Shown: positions 1 through 6,198 of the stretch, piece after piece
Numbering within the stretch: position 1 is the stretch's first letter
Layout: each line of letters begins with the position of its first letter
Source: Gammaproteobacteria bacterium
Lineage (GTDB): Bacteria; Pseudomonadota; Gammaproteobacteria; HK1
Reading direction: 5' to 3'
Assembly (NCBI GenBank): GCA_020444775.1
Contig: JAGRHX010000434.1
Span: 1 to 11,187, forward strand
Length of the DNA stretch: 11,187 bases
Translations under genes and position numbers: made by a program
Notes under the pieces: generated by a model
What the model was told of the DNA's origin: nothing
Database searches by the model: none
The model's input: only the letters and a program-made list of their open reading frames with translations

Positions 1-5
1 TAGGG

Positions 6-47
6 CCAATCCTCGCTTCCCAATCCTCGCTTCCCAATCCTCGCTTC
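6..47. repeat. Three perfect 14-bp tandem repeats
   Basis: The unit CCAATCCTCGCTTC occurs three times head to tail without a mismatch, at 6-19, 20-33 and 34-47, and a further CA follows. Position 1-5 (TAGGG) does not continue the unit, so the array seems complete on the left. There are no spacers, so this is not a CRISPR array. It lies about 290 bp upstream of the Mo-hydroxylase genes. It may be a variable-number repeat or a cluster of protein-binding sites; the sequence alone does not say which. The second repeat array in this window also has a 14-bp period but a different unit. Confidence 0.95.
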
Positions 48-339
48 CATGCCGGGACCGTGCGCCAGGCCTCGCGGATCCCGTGGCGACCGCGGAGCTT
101 ACCGCAACGCTGCCCACCCGCGCAGACCTCGTGGCCGGGCAACACCACCGGGTGCCGCCACCGGGCGAAACCCGTGGGCGCTCGGCTCCACAGCGGCTGG
201 TCGAACCGGTTACCATCTTAGCCATCAGTTCGAAATCGGCCCCGGCGCTCCAGTCCCGTGGCGCGCTCGCGGCGCTGCCGGACCCGACTCGAGAACGCCA
301 CGAGCTCCGGTCGTGCCCTACACCGAGGAACCCGCAACA
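48..339. other. Apparently non-coding leader upstream of the Mo-hydroxylase genes
   Basis: I see no convincing gene here. Two open frames cross the stretch, one running in frame into the ferredoxin-like subunit and one ending at 343, but both translate to Arg/Pro/Gly-rich sequence without a recognisable domain, as expected of GC-rich DNA. An 8-bp palindrome AACCGGTT (204-211) is followed by a short AT-richer patch near 211-220 where a promoter might lie, but I cannot identify a good -35/-10 pair. A GAGGAA Shine-Dalgarno at 325-330 serves the next gene. Confidence 0.5.
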
Positions 340-819
340 ATGACCGAGCAGCTGACTCTCACGGTGAATGGTCAACGCCACCAGCTCGAGGTGGATCCAC
401 AGACGCCGCTGCTGCTGGTGCTGCGCAATACGTTGGGTCTGACCGCCGCCAAGCTCGGCTGCGGGCTCGAGCAATGTGGTGCCTGCGCGGTCCTGGTCGA
501 CGGGGTTGCCACATTGTCCTGTGTGGCTCCGGCCGGACAGTTCGAAGGCAAGACCATCACCACGCTCGAAGGCATCCACAGCCTGACCGTCAGTGGTTCA
601 CGACTGCAGGACGCCTTCGTCGAGAACGCCGCTGCCCAGTGCGGCTACTGCACCGGTGGCATCCTGATCGCGCTGACCGCGTTGTTCGATCGACAGCCGC
701 GGCCCGACGAGACCCAGATTCGCGAGGCGCTGGCCGACCACCTGTGTCGCTGCGGATCGCACGCCCGGGTGCTGGCCGCCGCCAGGGCCACCGCCGGACA
801 CACGGAGCACAGGGCATGA
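340..819 (+). CDS. (2Fe-2S)-binding small subunit of IorA-type molybdenum hydroxylase
   Basis: This is the 159-aa electron-transfer subunit of a molybdenum hydroxylase. It relays electrons from the Mo centre through two [2Fe-2S] clusters. The N-terminal plant-ferredoxin-like domain carries C41, C46, C49 and C61 (CGLEQCGAC, then a distal Cys). The C-terminal four-helix domain carries C101, C104, C136 and C138 (CGYC and CRC). All eight ligands are present, and the length is typical of IorA/CoxS-like subunits. ATG 340 is chosen because GAGGAA lies 9 nt upstream and the protein then begins directly with the beta-grasp fold. An in-frame upstream extension to 49 has no such features. The stop overlaps the next start in ATGA (816-819), so the two subunits are translationally coupled. 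There is no FAD subunit, as in isoquinoline 1-oxidoreductase and nicotinate dehydrogenase types. The substrate cannot be read from this subunit. Confidence 0.95.
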   Translation: MTEQLTLTVNGQRHQLEVDPQTPLLLVLRNTLGLTAAKLGCGLEQCGACAVLVDGVATLSCVAPAGQFEGKTITTLEGIHSLTVSGSRLQDAFVENAAAQCGYCTGGILIALTALFDRQPRPDETQIREALADHLCRCGSHARVLAAARATAGHTEHRA

Positions 820-2978
820 AGGTGTCGGCCAGCCTCAAGGATTCTCCGCTGCTCGATCAGTGGCTCGCGTTGGACACCGACGGGCGGATCACGGTGCGCA
901 CCGGCAAGGTCGAGATCGGTCAGCGTATCGGCACCGCCCTGACCCGGATCGTCGCCCACGAGCTGCACGTGGACCCGGCACGGATCCACATCGTTCCCGC
1001 CGACACTCGCCAGTCACCGGACGAAGGCTATACCTCCGGCAGTCATTCCATGGAGCATGCCGGCGGCGCCCTGACCCTGGCCGGCGCGACGGCGCGGGCG
1101 CATCTGCTCGGACTTGCCGCCGAGCGGCTGGGCTGTGATCCAAAGGTGCTGCAGATCGACGATGGTCTGATTCGCGCGCCGAGTCTGAACCAATCAGTGA
1201 GCTACTGGGAGCTGTTACAAGGTCGGCCCTTCGACATCCCGGTCGACCTGCAGGCGAGTCCCCGCCCGACCGCCGAATCCGGTCTGTTCGGCCAGCGTCT
1301 GGAGCCCCTGGGCATACGCGATCTGGTGTCGGGCCGTTCCTGTTTCGTCCATGACCTGCGCTTCGATGGGATGCTGCACGCTCGGGTGGTTCGCCCGCCG
1401 CACTATCACGCCCGTCTGCAGAGCCTGGACGACGACGTGGTGACGGGCCTTGGCGACGCGCGCGTGGTGCGCGATGGCAGCTTCGTCGCGGTCGTCGCCA
1501 GCGACGAGTTCGTGGCGATGCGCGCCGCCGAGCGGGTCGCGACACGGGCGCGCTGGCAACACGTCAAGGACATCGACACCACCGACATCCGGACCCAGCT
1601 CCTGGACCACCCGCGCACCAGCCTGCCGGTCGTCGACGGCACGCCGCATCGCGAGCCGGTGCCACCGCTCGGCCCGACGCCGGCGCACGCCAGTCTGACC
1701 TTGAGCGCCAACTATCATCGTCCCTACCAGATGCACGGCTCCATCGGACCATCGGCGGCCTGTGCCCTCTACTCGCCAAGCGCGACCGGACCGGGCGAGC
1801 TGCTGTTGTGGAGCCATACGCAGGGGATCTTCCCGCTGCAGCAGAGTCTTGCCGAGCTGCTCGGCATGGACGCGGAACGCATCGAGGTCCGGCACGTGCC
1901 CGGCTCTGGCTGCTACGGTCACAACGGTGCCGACGACGCCGCGGTGGACGCGGCGTTGGTCGCCAGGGCCGTGCCGGGCCGACACATACTGCTCAAATGG
2001 ACACGGGCCGACGAGCATGCCTGGGAACCGTACGCGCCGGCCATGAGCATGAGCCTGCGCGCCAGCCTGGACGACCGCGGCAATGTCATCGACTGGTCCC
2101 ACGAGAGCTATAGCGACACGCACCGGGCCAGACCGCGCCCCGGCCCCAACGGTGTAGGCCCCGCCCGTCTGCTCGCCGGCCAGCACCTGGAGGACCCGGC
2201 GCCAGCCTATGTGCCGGTGCCGAACATGGCCCGTCATGCCGGGATCCACCGCAACGCCGATCCGCTGTACGCCTTCGCCAATCGGCGTATCGTCAAGCAC
2301 CTGGTGCACGATCTGCCGCTGCGCACCTCGGCAATGCGCACCCTGGGTGGCTTCGCCAACGTCTTCGCCATCGAATGCTTCATGGACGAGCTGGCCCACG
2401 CCAGCGGCCAGGACCCGCTGCGTTTCCGGCTCGCCCATCTGCACGACGACCGTGCCCGGGCAGTGCTCCAGCGGGCCGCCGACGAGATCGGCTGGACCGA
2501 TCCCGGGCCCCCGGGCGAGGGTCTGGGCATCGCCGTGGCGCAGTACACCAACTCGCAGTGCTACAGCGCCGTGGCGGTGCGGGCCCGGATCGGCGACGAC
2601 GCCCGGCTGCGGCTGCTGGAGGTCGTGGTCAGCGGTGATGCCGGTCGGGTGGTCGACGCCGACGGTGTCGAGGCGCAGCTCGAGGGCGGCTTCATCCAGG
2701 CCGCGAGCTGGACGCTCTTCGAGCAGGTGCGCTTCGCCCACGACGGCATCAGCAGCCGCGACTGGGAGAGCTACCCCATCTTGCGATTCGAGGACATGCC
2801 ACGGCTGCGGGTCGCGCTCATCGACCGGCCCGAGGCACCGTCGCTCGGGGTCGGCGAGGCGAGCTGCGGGCCGGCGGGGGCGGCGATCGCGAACGCCCTG
2901 TTCGCGGCCAGCGGTCTGCGGGTTCGCGAGCTGCCATTGACCCCGGAACGTCTGCGCGCGCAAGCGATGCGCGACTGA
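816..2978 (+). CDS. Molybdopterin-binding large subunit, IorB-like aldehyde/N-heterocycle hydroxylase
   Basis: This is the 720-aa catalytic subunit of a xanthine oxidase-family enzyme that hydroxylates an aldehyde or an N-heteroaromatic carbon with water-derived oxygen. The domain order is that of the IorB group: a Mo-binding segment comes first (GKVEIGQ near residues 30-36, YTSGSHSMEHAGG near 72-84), then the a/b-hammerhead-like region, then GSGCYGHNGADD at 363-374, which is a variant of the GGGFGGK cofactor loop. SAMRTLGGF follows at 505-513, with R508. The C-terminal GVGEA contains E681, the expected general base. There is no CxxCH haem motif, so the cytochrome domain found in NicB-type subunits is absent. 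There is no N-terminal twin-arginine signal, so I infer a cytoplasmic enzyme. The electron acceptor is not in the window. ATG 816 overlaps the small-subunit stop by 4 nt. Substrate unknown; an N-heterocycle is my inference from neighbouring genes. Confidence 0.92.
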   Translation: MKVSASLKDSPLLDQWLALDTDGRITVRTGKVEIGQRIGTALTRIVAHELHVDPARIHIVPADTRQSPDEGYTSGSHSMEHAGGALTLAGATARAHLLGLAAERLGCDPKVLQIDDGLIRAPSLNQSVSYWELLQGRPFDIPVDLQASPRPTAESGLFGQRLEPLGIRDLVSGRSCFVHDLRFDGMLHARVVRPPHYHARLQSLDDDVVTGLGDARVVRDGSFVAVVASDEFVAMRAAERVATRARWQHVKDIDTTDIRTQLLDHPRTSLPVVDGTPHREPVPPLGPTPAHASLTLSANYHRPYQMHGSIGPSAACALYSPSATGPGELLLWSHTQGIFPLQQSLAELLGMDAERIEVRHVPGSGCYGHNGADDAAVDAALVARAVPGRHILLKWTRADEHAWEPYAPAMSMSLRASLDDRGNVIDWSHESYSDTHRARPRPGPNGVGPARLLAGQHLEDPAPAYVPVPNMARHAGIHRNADPLYAFANRRIVKHLVHDLPLRTSAMRTLGGFANVFAIECFMDELAHASGQDPLRFRLAHLHDDRARAVLQRAADEIGWTDPGPPGEGLGIAVAQYTNSQCYSAVAVRARIGDDARLRLLEVVVSGDAGRVVDADGVEAQLEGGFIQAASWTLFEQVRFAHDGISSRDWESYPILRFEDMPRLRVALIDRPEAPSLGVGEASCGPAGAAIANALFAASGLRVRELPLTPERLRAQAMRD

Positions 2979-2983
2979 GATGT

Positions 2984-3017
2984 TCGCAGGCGCCCTGCCC
3001 CGGCCCTCCGCCTGCGA
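2984..3017 (+). other. Stem-loop after the Mo-hydroxylase large subunit
   Basis: TCGCAGGC (2984-2991) is exactly complementary to GCCTGCGA (3010-3017) across an 18-nt GC-rich loop, starting 5 nt after the large-subunit stop. No T-run follows. It may be a weak or factor-dependent terminator, or an mRNA-processing or stabilising hairpin before the thioesterase gene 50 nt downstream. The large loop makes chance occurrence possible. Confidence 0.35.
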
Positions 3018-3067
3018 CCCGACCGGACCCGCTTAGCTCCGCACAGGTACCACGCACCGGACAGACC

Positions 3068-3496
3068 ATGGATACATCCACCGACACCGCAGCCCACCGT
3101 CATACCATCGAGGTGATGGCCGAGCATCTGGACAACCTCGGTCACGTCAACAACGCGCGTTACCTGGAATTCTTCGAGGCCGGTCGAACCCGCTGGTATC
3201 GGGCCGGCGGCCTGCTCGATCTGTGCGGGCAGGCTCACCCGGACGCCTGCGACACGGTGGTGGTAAACGTCAACTGCGACTTCCTTCGCGAGTGTCATCA
3301 GCATGAGCACCTGGTGGTCGAGACCCGGCCCGGCCGGCTCGGTGGCAAGAGCTTCGCGGTCGAGCAGACCCTGCTCAATGGCGATGGTGAGGTTGCGGCA
3401 CGCGCCACAGTCACCTCGGTGCTGATGGACCTGCAATCGCGACGCGCGATTGCGCTGCCGCGGGCGCGCGGCCAGCTGTTCCCCGGCGCCGGCTAG
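3068..3496 (+). CDS. Acyl-CoA thioesterase, 4HBT hotdog family
   Basis: This 142-aa protein is a single-domain hotdog-fold thioesterase expected to hydrolyse an acyl-CoA thioester in the cytoplasm. The signature [19 protein letters not shown] spans residues 22-40. D22 is at the place of the catalytic aspartate of 4-hydroxybenzoyl-CoA thioesterase, and HVNN and Y32 form the conserved helix start. Strands with [11 protein letters not shown] and VEQTLLN follow, as expected for the fold, and the length is normal. The start at ATG 3068 has only a weak upstream purine stretch (GGACAGACC), 89 nt after the previous stop. Co-transcription with the Mo hydroxylase is possible but interrupted by a hairpin. 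The substrate cannot be told; YbgC-like and FcoT-like members share these residues. The gene converges on the crotonase gene. Confidence 0.88.
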   Translation: MDTSTDTAAHRHTIEVMAEHLDNLGHVNNARYLEFFEAGRTRWYRAGGLLDLCGQAHPDACDTVVVNVNCDFLRECHQHEHLVVETRPGRLGGKSFAVEQTLLNGDGEVAARATVTSVLMDLQSRRAIALPRARGQLFPGAG

Positions 3497-3558
3497 CCCC
3501 CGCGCTCTCGTCGGCTCGAGCCGCGGGCGCTGCAATCGGGTCGGACCTGGCAGGGTAC

Positions 3559-3593
3559 GGACGACACGCCCGTGGGTCCGGGCCGTGTCGTCC
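3559..3593. terminator. Bidirectional terminator-like stem-loop between convergent genes
   Basis: GGACGACACG (3559-3568) pairs perfectly with CGTGTCGTCC (3584-3593). Three further C-G pairs (3569-3571 with 3580-3582) follow after a single bulged C at 3583, leaving an 8-nt loop. The hairpin sits between the thioesterase stop (3496) and the crotonase stop on the minus strand (3603-3605), where a shared terminator is expected. There is no clear T-run on either side, so the mechanism (intrinsic or Rho-assisted) is uncertain. Confidence 0.7.
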
Positions 3594-3602
3594 ATTGTCG
3601 GC

Positions 3603-4412
3603 TCAGACCTCGGACTTGGGGTCGAAGTCGGGCTTGCGCCGCTCACGGTGCGAGGCCACCCCTTCACGCGCTTCCGGTCCGCTGAAGCCGAGCATCTCCA
3701 GCGCGGTCGAGGCGTCGAAGGCCGGCCCGGCCATCCGATACCAGTTGTTGAGGGCGTACTTGGTCATGCGGATCGCGCTGGGCGCACCGTTGGCCAGTCG
3801 TGTGGCGATCTCCATCGCCTTGTCCTGCAGCTGATCGTCCTCGACACACAGCGACACCAGCCCCATCTCGGCAGCTTGCTCACCGGTGACCGGATCGCAC
3901 AGCAGGAGCAGGTACTTCGCCCGTGCCATGCCACACAGCAACGGCCAGTTGATGACCGCGGAGTCGCCCGCGGCAACCCCAAGACGCGTATGGCCATCGA
4001 CGATCTTCGCGGATTTCCCAGCGATCGAGATATCCGCCAGCAGACCGGCCACCAGCCCCGCGCCGACCGCCGGACCATTGATAGCCGAGACGATCGGCTT
4101 GCCACAGTTGATGACGTTGTAGACCAGATCGCGAGCCTCACGCCAGGCACGCGTGCGGGCGTGGAAGTCGTCGATGATCTGTTCGATCATGCCGAAGTCG
4201 CCACCGGAGGAGAACGCCTTGCCGGCACCGGTGAGGATCACCGCGTTGATGTCGGGATCCTCGTCTATGTCGCGCCAGATATAGGTCAGCTCACGATGTC
4301 CATCGGAGTCCAGCGAGTTATAGGTCTGCGGGTTGTTGAAGGTGATGCGCAGGATGCGCTCGCCCGGATGATCGATATCGAGCTTTTTGTACTTCGCATA
4401 GCGGTCGGTCAT
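3603..4412 (-). CDS. Enoyl-CoA hydratase/isomerase (crotonase) family protein lacking both canonical catalytic glutamates
   Basis: This 269-aa crotonase-fold protein is expected to act on an acyl-CoA. The first oxyanion-hole segment is AFSSGGDFG (66-74) and the second is NGPAVGAGL (112-120). Aligned to rat mitochondrial enoyl-CoA hydratase, the first glutamate (in GGGCE) falls on V121 and the second (in QPE) on H141 of DGHTRLG. The classic two-glutamate hydration mechanism therefore cannot operate. The nearby AAGD (147-150) supplies D150, which may be the acid/base. The [12 protein letters not shown]...[11 protein letters not shown] layout resembles a large, poorly characterised crotonase subgroup. 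The start is read on the minus strand at 4412, where AGGAG lies 6 nt upstream; longer in-frame starts lack this. The gene is divergent from the MerR regulator and convergent with the thioesterase. The fold is secure; the reaction (hydratase, isomerase, hydrolase or other) is not. Confidence 0.9.
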   Translation of the reverse strand: MTDRYAKYKKLDIDHPGERILRITFNNPQTYNSLDSDGHRELTYIWRDIDEDPDINAVILTGAGKAFSSGGDFGMIEQIIDDFHARTRAWREARDLVYNVINCGKPIVSAINGPAVGAGLVAGLLADISIAGKSAKIVDGHTRLGVAAGDSAVINWPLLCGMARAKYLLLLCDPVTGEQAAEMGLVSLCVEDDQLQDKAMEIATRLANGAPSAIRMTKYALNNWYRMAGPAFDASTALEMLGFSGPEAREGVASHRERRKPDFDPKSEV

Positions 4413-4723
4413 GGTGGTCTCCTGGACTCGGTGTTCGGGCCTTGCCGCTGCCCGCGGGCGAACCATGGTGGACGATGGCGGGCTGCGCGGCGCTCGTGGC
4501 AACGAAGCGCAGCATAAGCCATTCGGGCCACGTCACCGATACATCGCCTGCCTCGCGCGCCGTCGGCACCGCGCGCAACCTGCACCGGCCTTGCCCGATG
4601 GCAAGCTGAGTCTCGGGGCGCGGGGGTAGACTATCGGGTGTTGGCTGCCCATCCCTGGCACCGCGGCATCATCCGGCGTTCGCAGCGCGGGCTCGAAGGG
4701 CAGGCTCGATGGAGGAATCGACC
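4413..4723. other. Divergent intergenic region, crotonase / MerR regulator
   Basis: No gene is seen in these 311 bp. The region must hold the promoters of both flanking genes. It contains the crotonase Shine-Dalgarno (CTCCT on the plus strand, 4419-4423), an inverted repeat at 4590-4605, a -10-like TAGACT at 4627-4632 for rightward transcription, and GGAGGA (4711-4716) seven nt before the regulator start. A leftward -10-like TATGCT reads on the minus strand from 4516 to 4511, but its -35 is poor. Confidence 0.5.
4590..4605. promoter_or_regulatory. CTTGCC-N4-GGCAAG inverted repeat, possible MerR-family operator
   Basis: A perfect 6-bp inverted repeat, CTTGCC (4590-4595) and GGCAAG (4600-4605) around CGAT, lies about 120 bp upstream of the regulator start. 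MerR-family proteins of the CueR/HmrR type bind dyads of this general kind inside over-long promoter spacers. Two facts weaken the call. The arms are separated by 4 nt, where CueR-type dyads that I know have an odd-length centre. I also cannot place matching -35 and -10 boxes 19 bp apart around it. Autoregulation is therefore only suggested. Confidence 0.3.
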
Positions 4724-5119
4724 ATGAACATCGGTGAAGCCGCGCTCGCCACCTGTCTTCCGGCCAAGACCATCCGCTACTACGAGGACATCGGTCTGGT
4801 CGTTCCGGCGCGTCGCGCCAACGGCTACCGCGACTACAGCGAGGAGACCATCCACAAGCTGCGCTTCGTCAAGCGCGCCCGCGACCTGGGCTTCGCCACC
4901 GCCGACTGCCGGCGCCTGCTCGACCTGTACGAGAACCGCGACCGCGCGAGCAAGGACGTGCGTGGTCTGGCGCTGGAACGCATGGAAGAGATTGACCGCA
5001 AGATCGCCGCGCTGACGCAGATGCGTCGCACCCTGGCGCATCTGGTCGATTCGTGCAGCGGTGACAGCCGTCCGGATTGCCCGATCCTCGAGGACCTCGC
5101 GGGTAGGCCCGGGCCCTGA
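4724..5119 (+). CDS. cueR: CueR/HmrR-type MerR-family Cu(I)-responsive transcriptional regulator
   Basis: This is a 131-aa MerR-family regulator that resembles E. coli CueR along its whole length. The N-terminal winged helix-turn-helix includes TIRYYEDIGLV (16-26) and NGYRDYSEE (33-41). The long dimerisation helix spans about 76-108. The metal loop C111-x7-C119 (CSGDSRPDC) matches CueR's C112/C120 pair. S76, at the start of the dimerisation helix, matches CueR S77, which in this family marks monovalent metal sensors (Cu+, Ag+, Au+); divalent sensors have Cys there. ATG 4724 is chosen because GGAGGA lies 7 nt upstream; the in-frame ATG at 4709 precedes that site. Normally it would activate a copper P-type ATPase or chaperone gene, but none is in the window. 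Copper sensing is a strong family inference; the local target is unknown. Confidence 0.9.
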   Translation: MNIGEAALATCLPAKTIRYYEDIGLVVPARRANGYRDYSEETIHKLRFVKRARDLGFATADCRRLLDLYENRDRASKDVRGLALERMEEIDRKIAALTQMRRTLAHLVDSCSGDSRPDCPILEDLAGRPGP

Positions 5120-5161
5120 GCACGCTTGCCGGGAACGTCCACTTCGTCATCGACGCCGACG

Positions 5162-5167
5162 TATACT
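5162..5167 (+). promoter_or_regulatory. Candidate -10 box of the lyase gene
   Basis: TATACT matches the sigma-70 -10 consensus at 5 of 6 positions in otherwise GC-rich DNA, between the regulator stop (5119) and the lyase start (5256). At 16-18 bp upstream there is no good -35 hexamer (best is around CCACTT). That would fit a promoter needing an activator. Transcription would start near 5174, so the palindrome at 5183-5210 would lie just downstream of the start. Confidence 0.4.
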
Positions 5168-5182
5168 CGCCACTACGTCCAA

Positions 5183-5210
5183 CACCGGTGACGGCCGGCC
5201 GTCACCGGTG
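5183..5210. promoter_or_regulatory. Perfect 28-bp palindrome upstream of the lyase gene (candidate operator)
   Basis: The 14-base half CACCGGTGACGGCC at 5183-5196 is followed directly by its exact reverse complement at 5197-5210. The dyad has 14-bp arms, no spacer and no mismatch. It is nested: CACCGGTG (itself an 8-bp palindrome) stands at both ends, and GGCCGGCC is at the centre. It lies in the regulator-lyase gap, 45 bp before the lyase start and about 15 bp downstream of the TATACT box. No T-run follows, so an intrinsic terminator for the upstream gene is less likely. An operator for a dimeric or tetrameric repressor, or an mRNA hairpin in the 5' leader, is more likely. The binding protein is unknown. 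Confidence 0.75.
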
Positions 5211-5219
5211 GTCCGCAAC

Positions 5220-5243
5220 CATCACGACCCCCATCACGACCCC
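5220..5243. repeat. 12-bp direct repeat abutting the lyase ribosome-binding site
   Basis: CATCACGACCCC occurs twice in immediate succession (5220-5231 and 5232-5243). The second copy runs directly into AGGGAGA (5244-5250), the Shine-Dalgarno of the lyase gene. It may be a simple duplication or may affect leader structure. Confidence 0.9.
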
Positions 5244-5255
5244 AGGGAGATCTCC

Positions 5256-6125
5256 ATGCGTGGCTCAACCCGCCTCAAGCAGATGCTGTCCACCGGCCGG
5301 ACCTATGTGCTGCCGGGCGTCTACGACGGCCTGTCCGCCCGTATCGCCCACAATGCCGGTGCCGAGGCGCTGTATGCCACCGGCGGCGGTATAGCCCGCA
5401 GCACGGGTATTCCCGACATGGGGCTCATCTCGGTCAAGGAGATTACCGATCGCCTCGAGCAGATCGTCGATGCGGTCGATCTGCCGGTGCTGGCCGACAT
5501 GGACACCGGCTATGGCAATGCCCTCAATGCCCGCCGTGCGCTGCGTGCATTCGAGCGTGCCGGGGTGGCCGGCTTCCATCTCGAGGATCAGGTGTTTCCC
5601 AAGCGTTGCGGGCATCTGGAGGGCAAGGCCGTGGTGCCTGCCCAGGAGCTGTGCGTGAAGCTACGCGCGGTGCGCGACGCGCTCTCCGATCCGGACATGG
5701 TAATCATCGCTCGCACCGACGCGCTGGCCGTCGAAGGCCTGGATGGTGCCATCGAACGCATGCATCGCTACATGGAAGCGGGCGCGGACGTGGCCTTCAT
5801 CGAAGCGCCCCGTTCGATCGAGCAGATCGAGCGTATCGCGCGCGAGTTCGCCAACGTGCCGAAGCTGTTGAACATGTTCTGGGGCGGCAAGACCCCGGTG
5901 GTCGAGCGGCCCCGGCTCGAGCAGTTGGGATACAACCTGGTGATCGTGCCCGGTGACCTGCAGCGCGGCGCGATGTTCGCCATGCAGGAGATGGCCAAGG
6001 CGATCCTGCGTGACGGCCATACCGAATCGTTGACCCACATGATGGCGAGCTTCGACGACCGTGAGGCGGCGGTGAACACGGAGCACTACATGGCGCTGGA
6101 CGAGCGCTACGCCATCAAGGACTGA
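5256..6125 (+). CDS. Isocitrate lyase/PEP mutase superfamily C-C lyase (2-methylisocitrate or 2,3-dimethylmalate lyase-like)
   Basis: This 289-aa protein has the (beta/alpha)8 fold of the isocitrate lyase/PEP mutase superfamily, whose short members cleave 2-hydroxy di- or tricarboxylates into an alpha-keto acid and a dicarboxylate. DMDTGYGN at 81-88 holds the Mg-binding aspartates, and HLED at 108-111 also contributes to the metal site. KRCGH at 116-120 is the lyase signature loop with catalytic C118. PEP mutases and oxaloacetate decarboxylases of the family usually lack this Cys, so a true lyase is favoured. YATGGG (40-45) replaces the more usual YxSGxG. The length suits 2-methylisocitrate lyase (PrpB) or 2,3-dimethylmalate lyase. 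No prpC/prpD neighbours are present, which argues against a propionate operon. AGGGAGA with 5-nt spacing sets ATG 5256. The amidohydrolase gene follows after 73 nt on the same strand, probably as one operon. The exact substrate is unresolved. Confidence 0.88.
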   Translation: MRGSTRLKQMLSTGRTYVLPGVYDGLSARIAHNAGAEALYATGGGIARSTGIPDMGLISVKEITDRLEQIVDAVDLPVLADMDTGYGNALNARRALRAFERAGVAGFHLEDQVFPKRCGHLEGKAVVPAQELCVKLRAVRDALSDPDMVIIARTDALAVEGLDGAIERMHRYMEAGADVAFIEAPRSIEQIERIAREFANVPKLLNMFWGGKTPVVERPRLEQLGYNLVIVPGDLQRGAMFAMQEMAKAILRDGHTESLTHMMASFDDREAAVNTEHYMALDERYAIKD

Positions 6126-6163
6126 AGCTGCGCGCCCGCGCCGGCATGCCATTCCGCCTCCCG

Positions 6164-6182
6164 CGCACGGGGGGCTCGTGCG
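6164..6182 (+). other. Small stem-loop in the lyase-amidohydrolase gap
   Basis: CGCACG (6164-6169) pairs with CGTGCG (6177-6182) across a 7-nt G-rich loop, 4 nt before the GGAG of the next gene. It could modulate translation of the amidohydrolase or be chance in GC-rich DNA. Confidence 0.25.
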
Positions 6183-6198
6183 AAACGGAGACAGCCTG

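Noticed and set aside
6..47. CRISPR array
   Set aside because: The repeats are contiguous with no spacers, only 14 bp long, and there are no cas genes in the window.
83..343. 86-codon frame from a GTG, ending with TGA overlapping the ATG of the ferredoxin-like subunit
   Set aside because: The ATGA overlap is tempting, but the translation is Arg/Pro/Ala-rich without secondary-structure pattern or recognisable domain and has no clear ribosome-binding site. A stretch near its end (ALPDPTRERHELR) faintly recalls ArsR proteins, but nothing around it supports that fold.
1215..2963. Long open frame of 582 codons on the minus strand inside the Mo-hydroxylase large subunit gene
   Set aside because: It is exactly antisense to a well-supported gene and its product has no recognisable domain. 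Long antisense frames are expected in GC-rich coding DNA.
3450..4517. 355-codon plus-strand frame antisense to the crotonase gene
   Set aside because: The crotonase on the minus strand has clear family motifs and a good AGGAG start; the plus-strand product shows none.
5183..5210. Intrinsic terminator of the MerR-family gene
   Set aside because: The dyad could fold into a strong hairpin, but there is no T-run after it and it lies more than 60 bp beyond the stop, downstream of a -10-like box. I prefer an operator or leader hairpin, without excluding termination.
6178..6198. Seven-codon N-terminal extension of the amidohydrolase from GTG 6178
   Set aside because: GTG lies in the right arm of a small hairpin and lacks a suitable ribosome-binding site, whereas ATG 6199 has GGAG at 8 nt and matches the usual start of the family.
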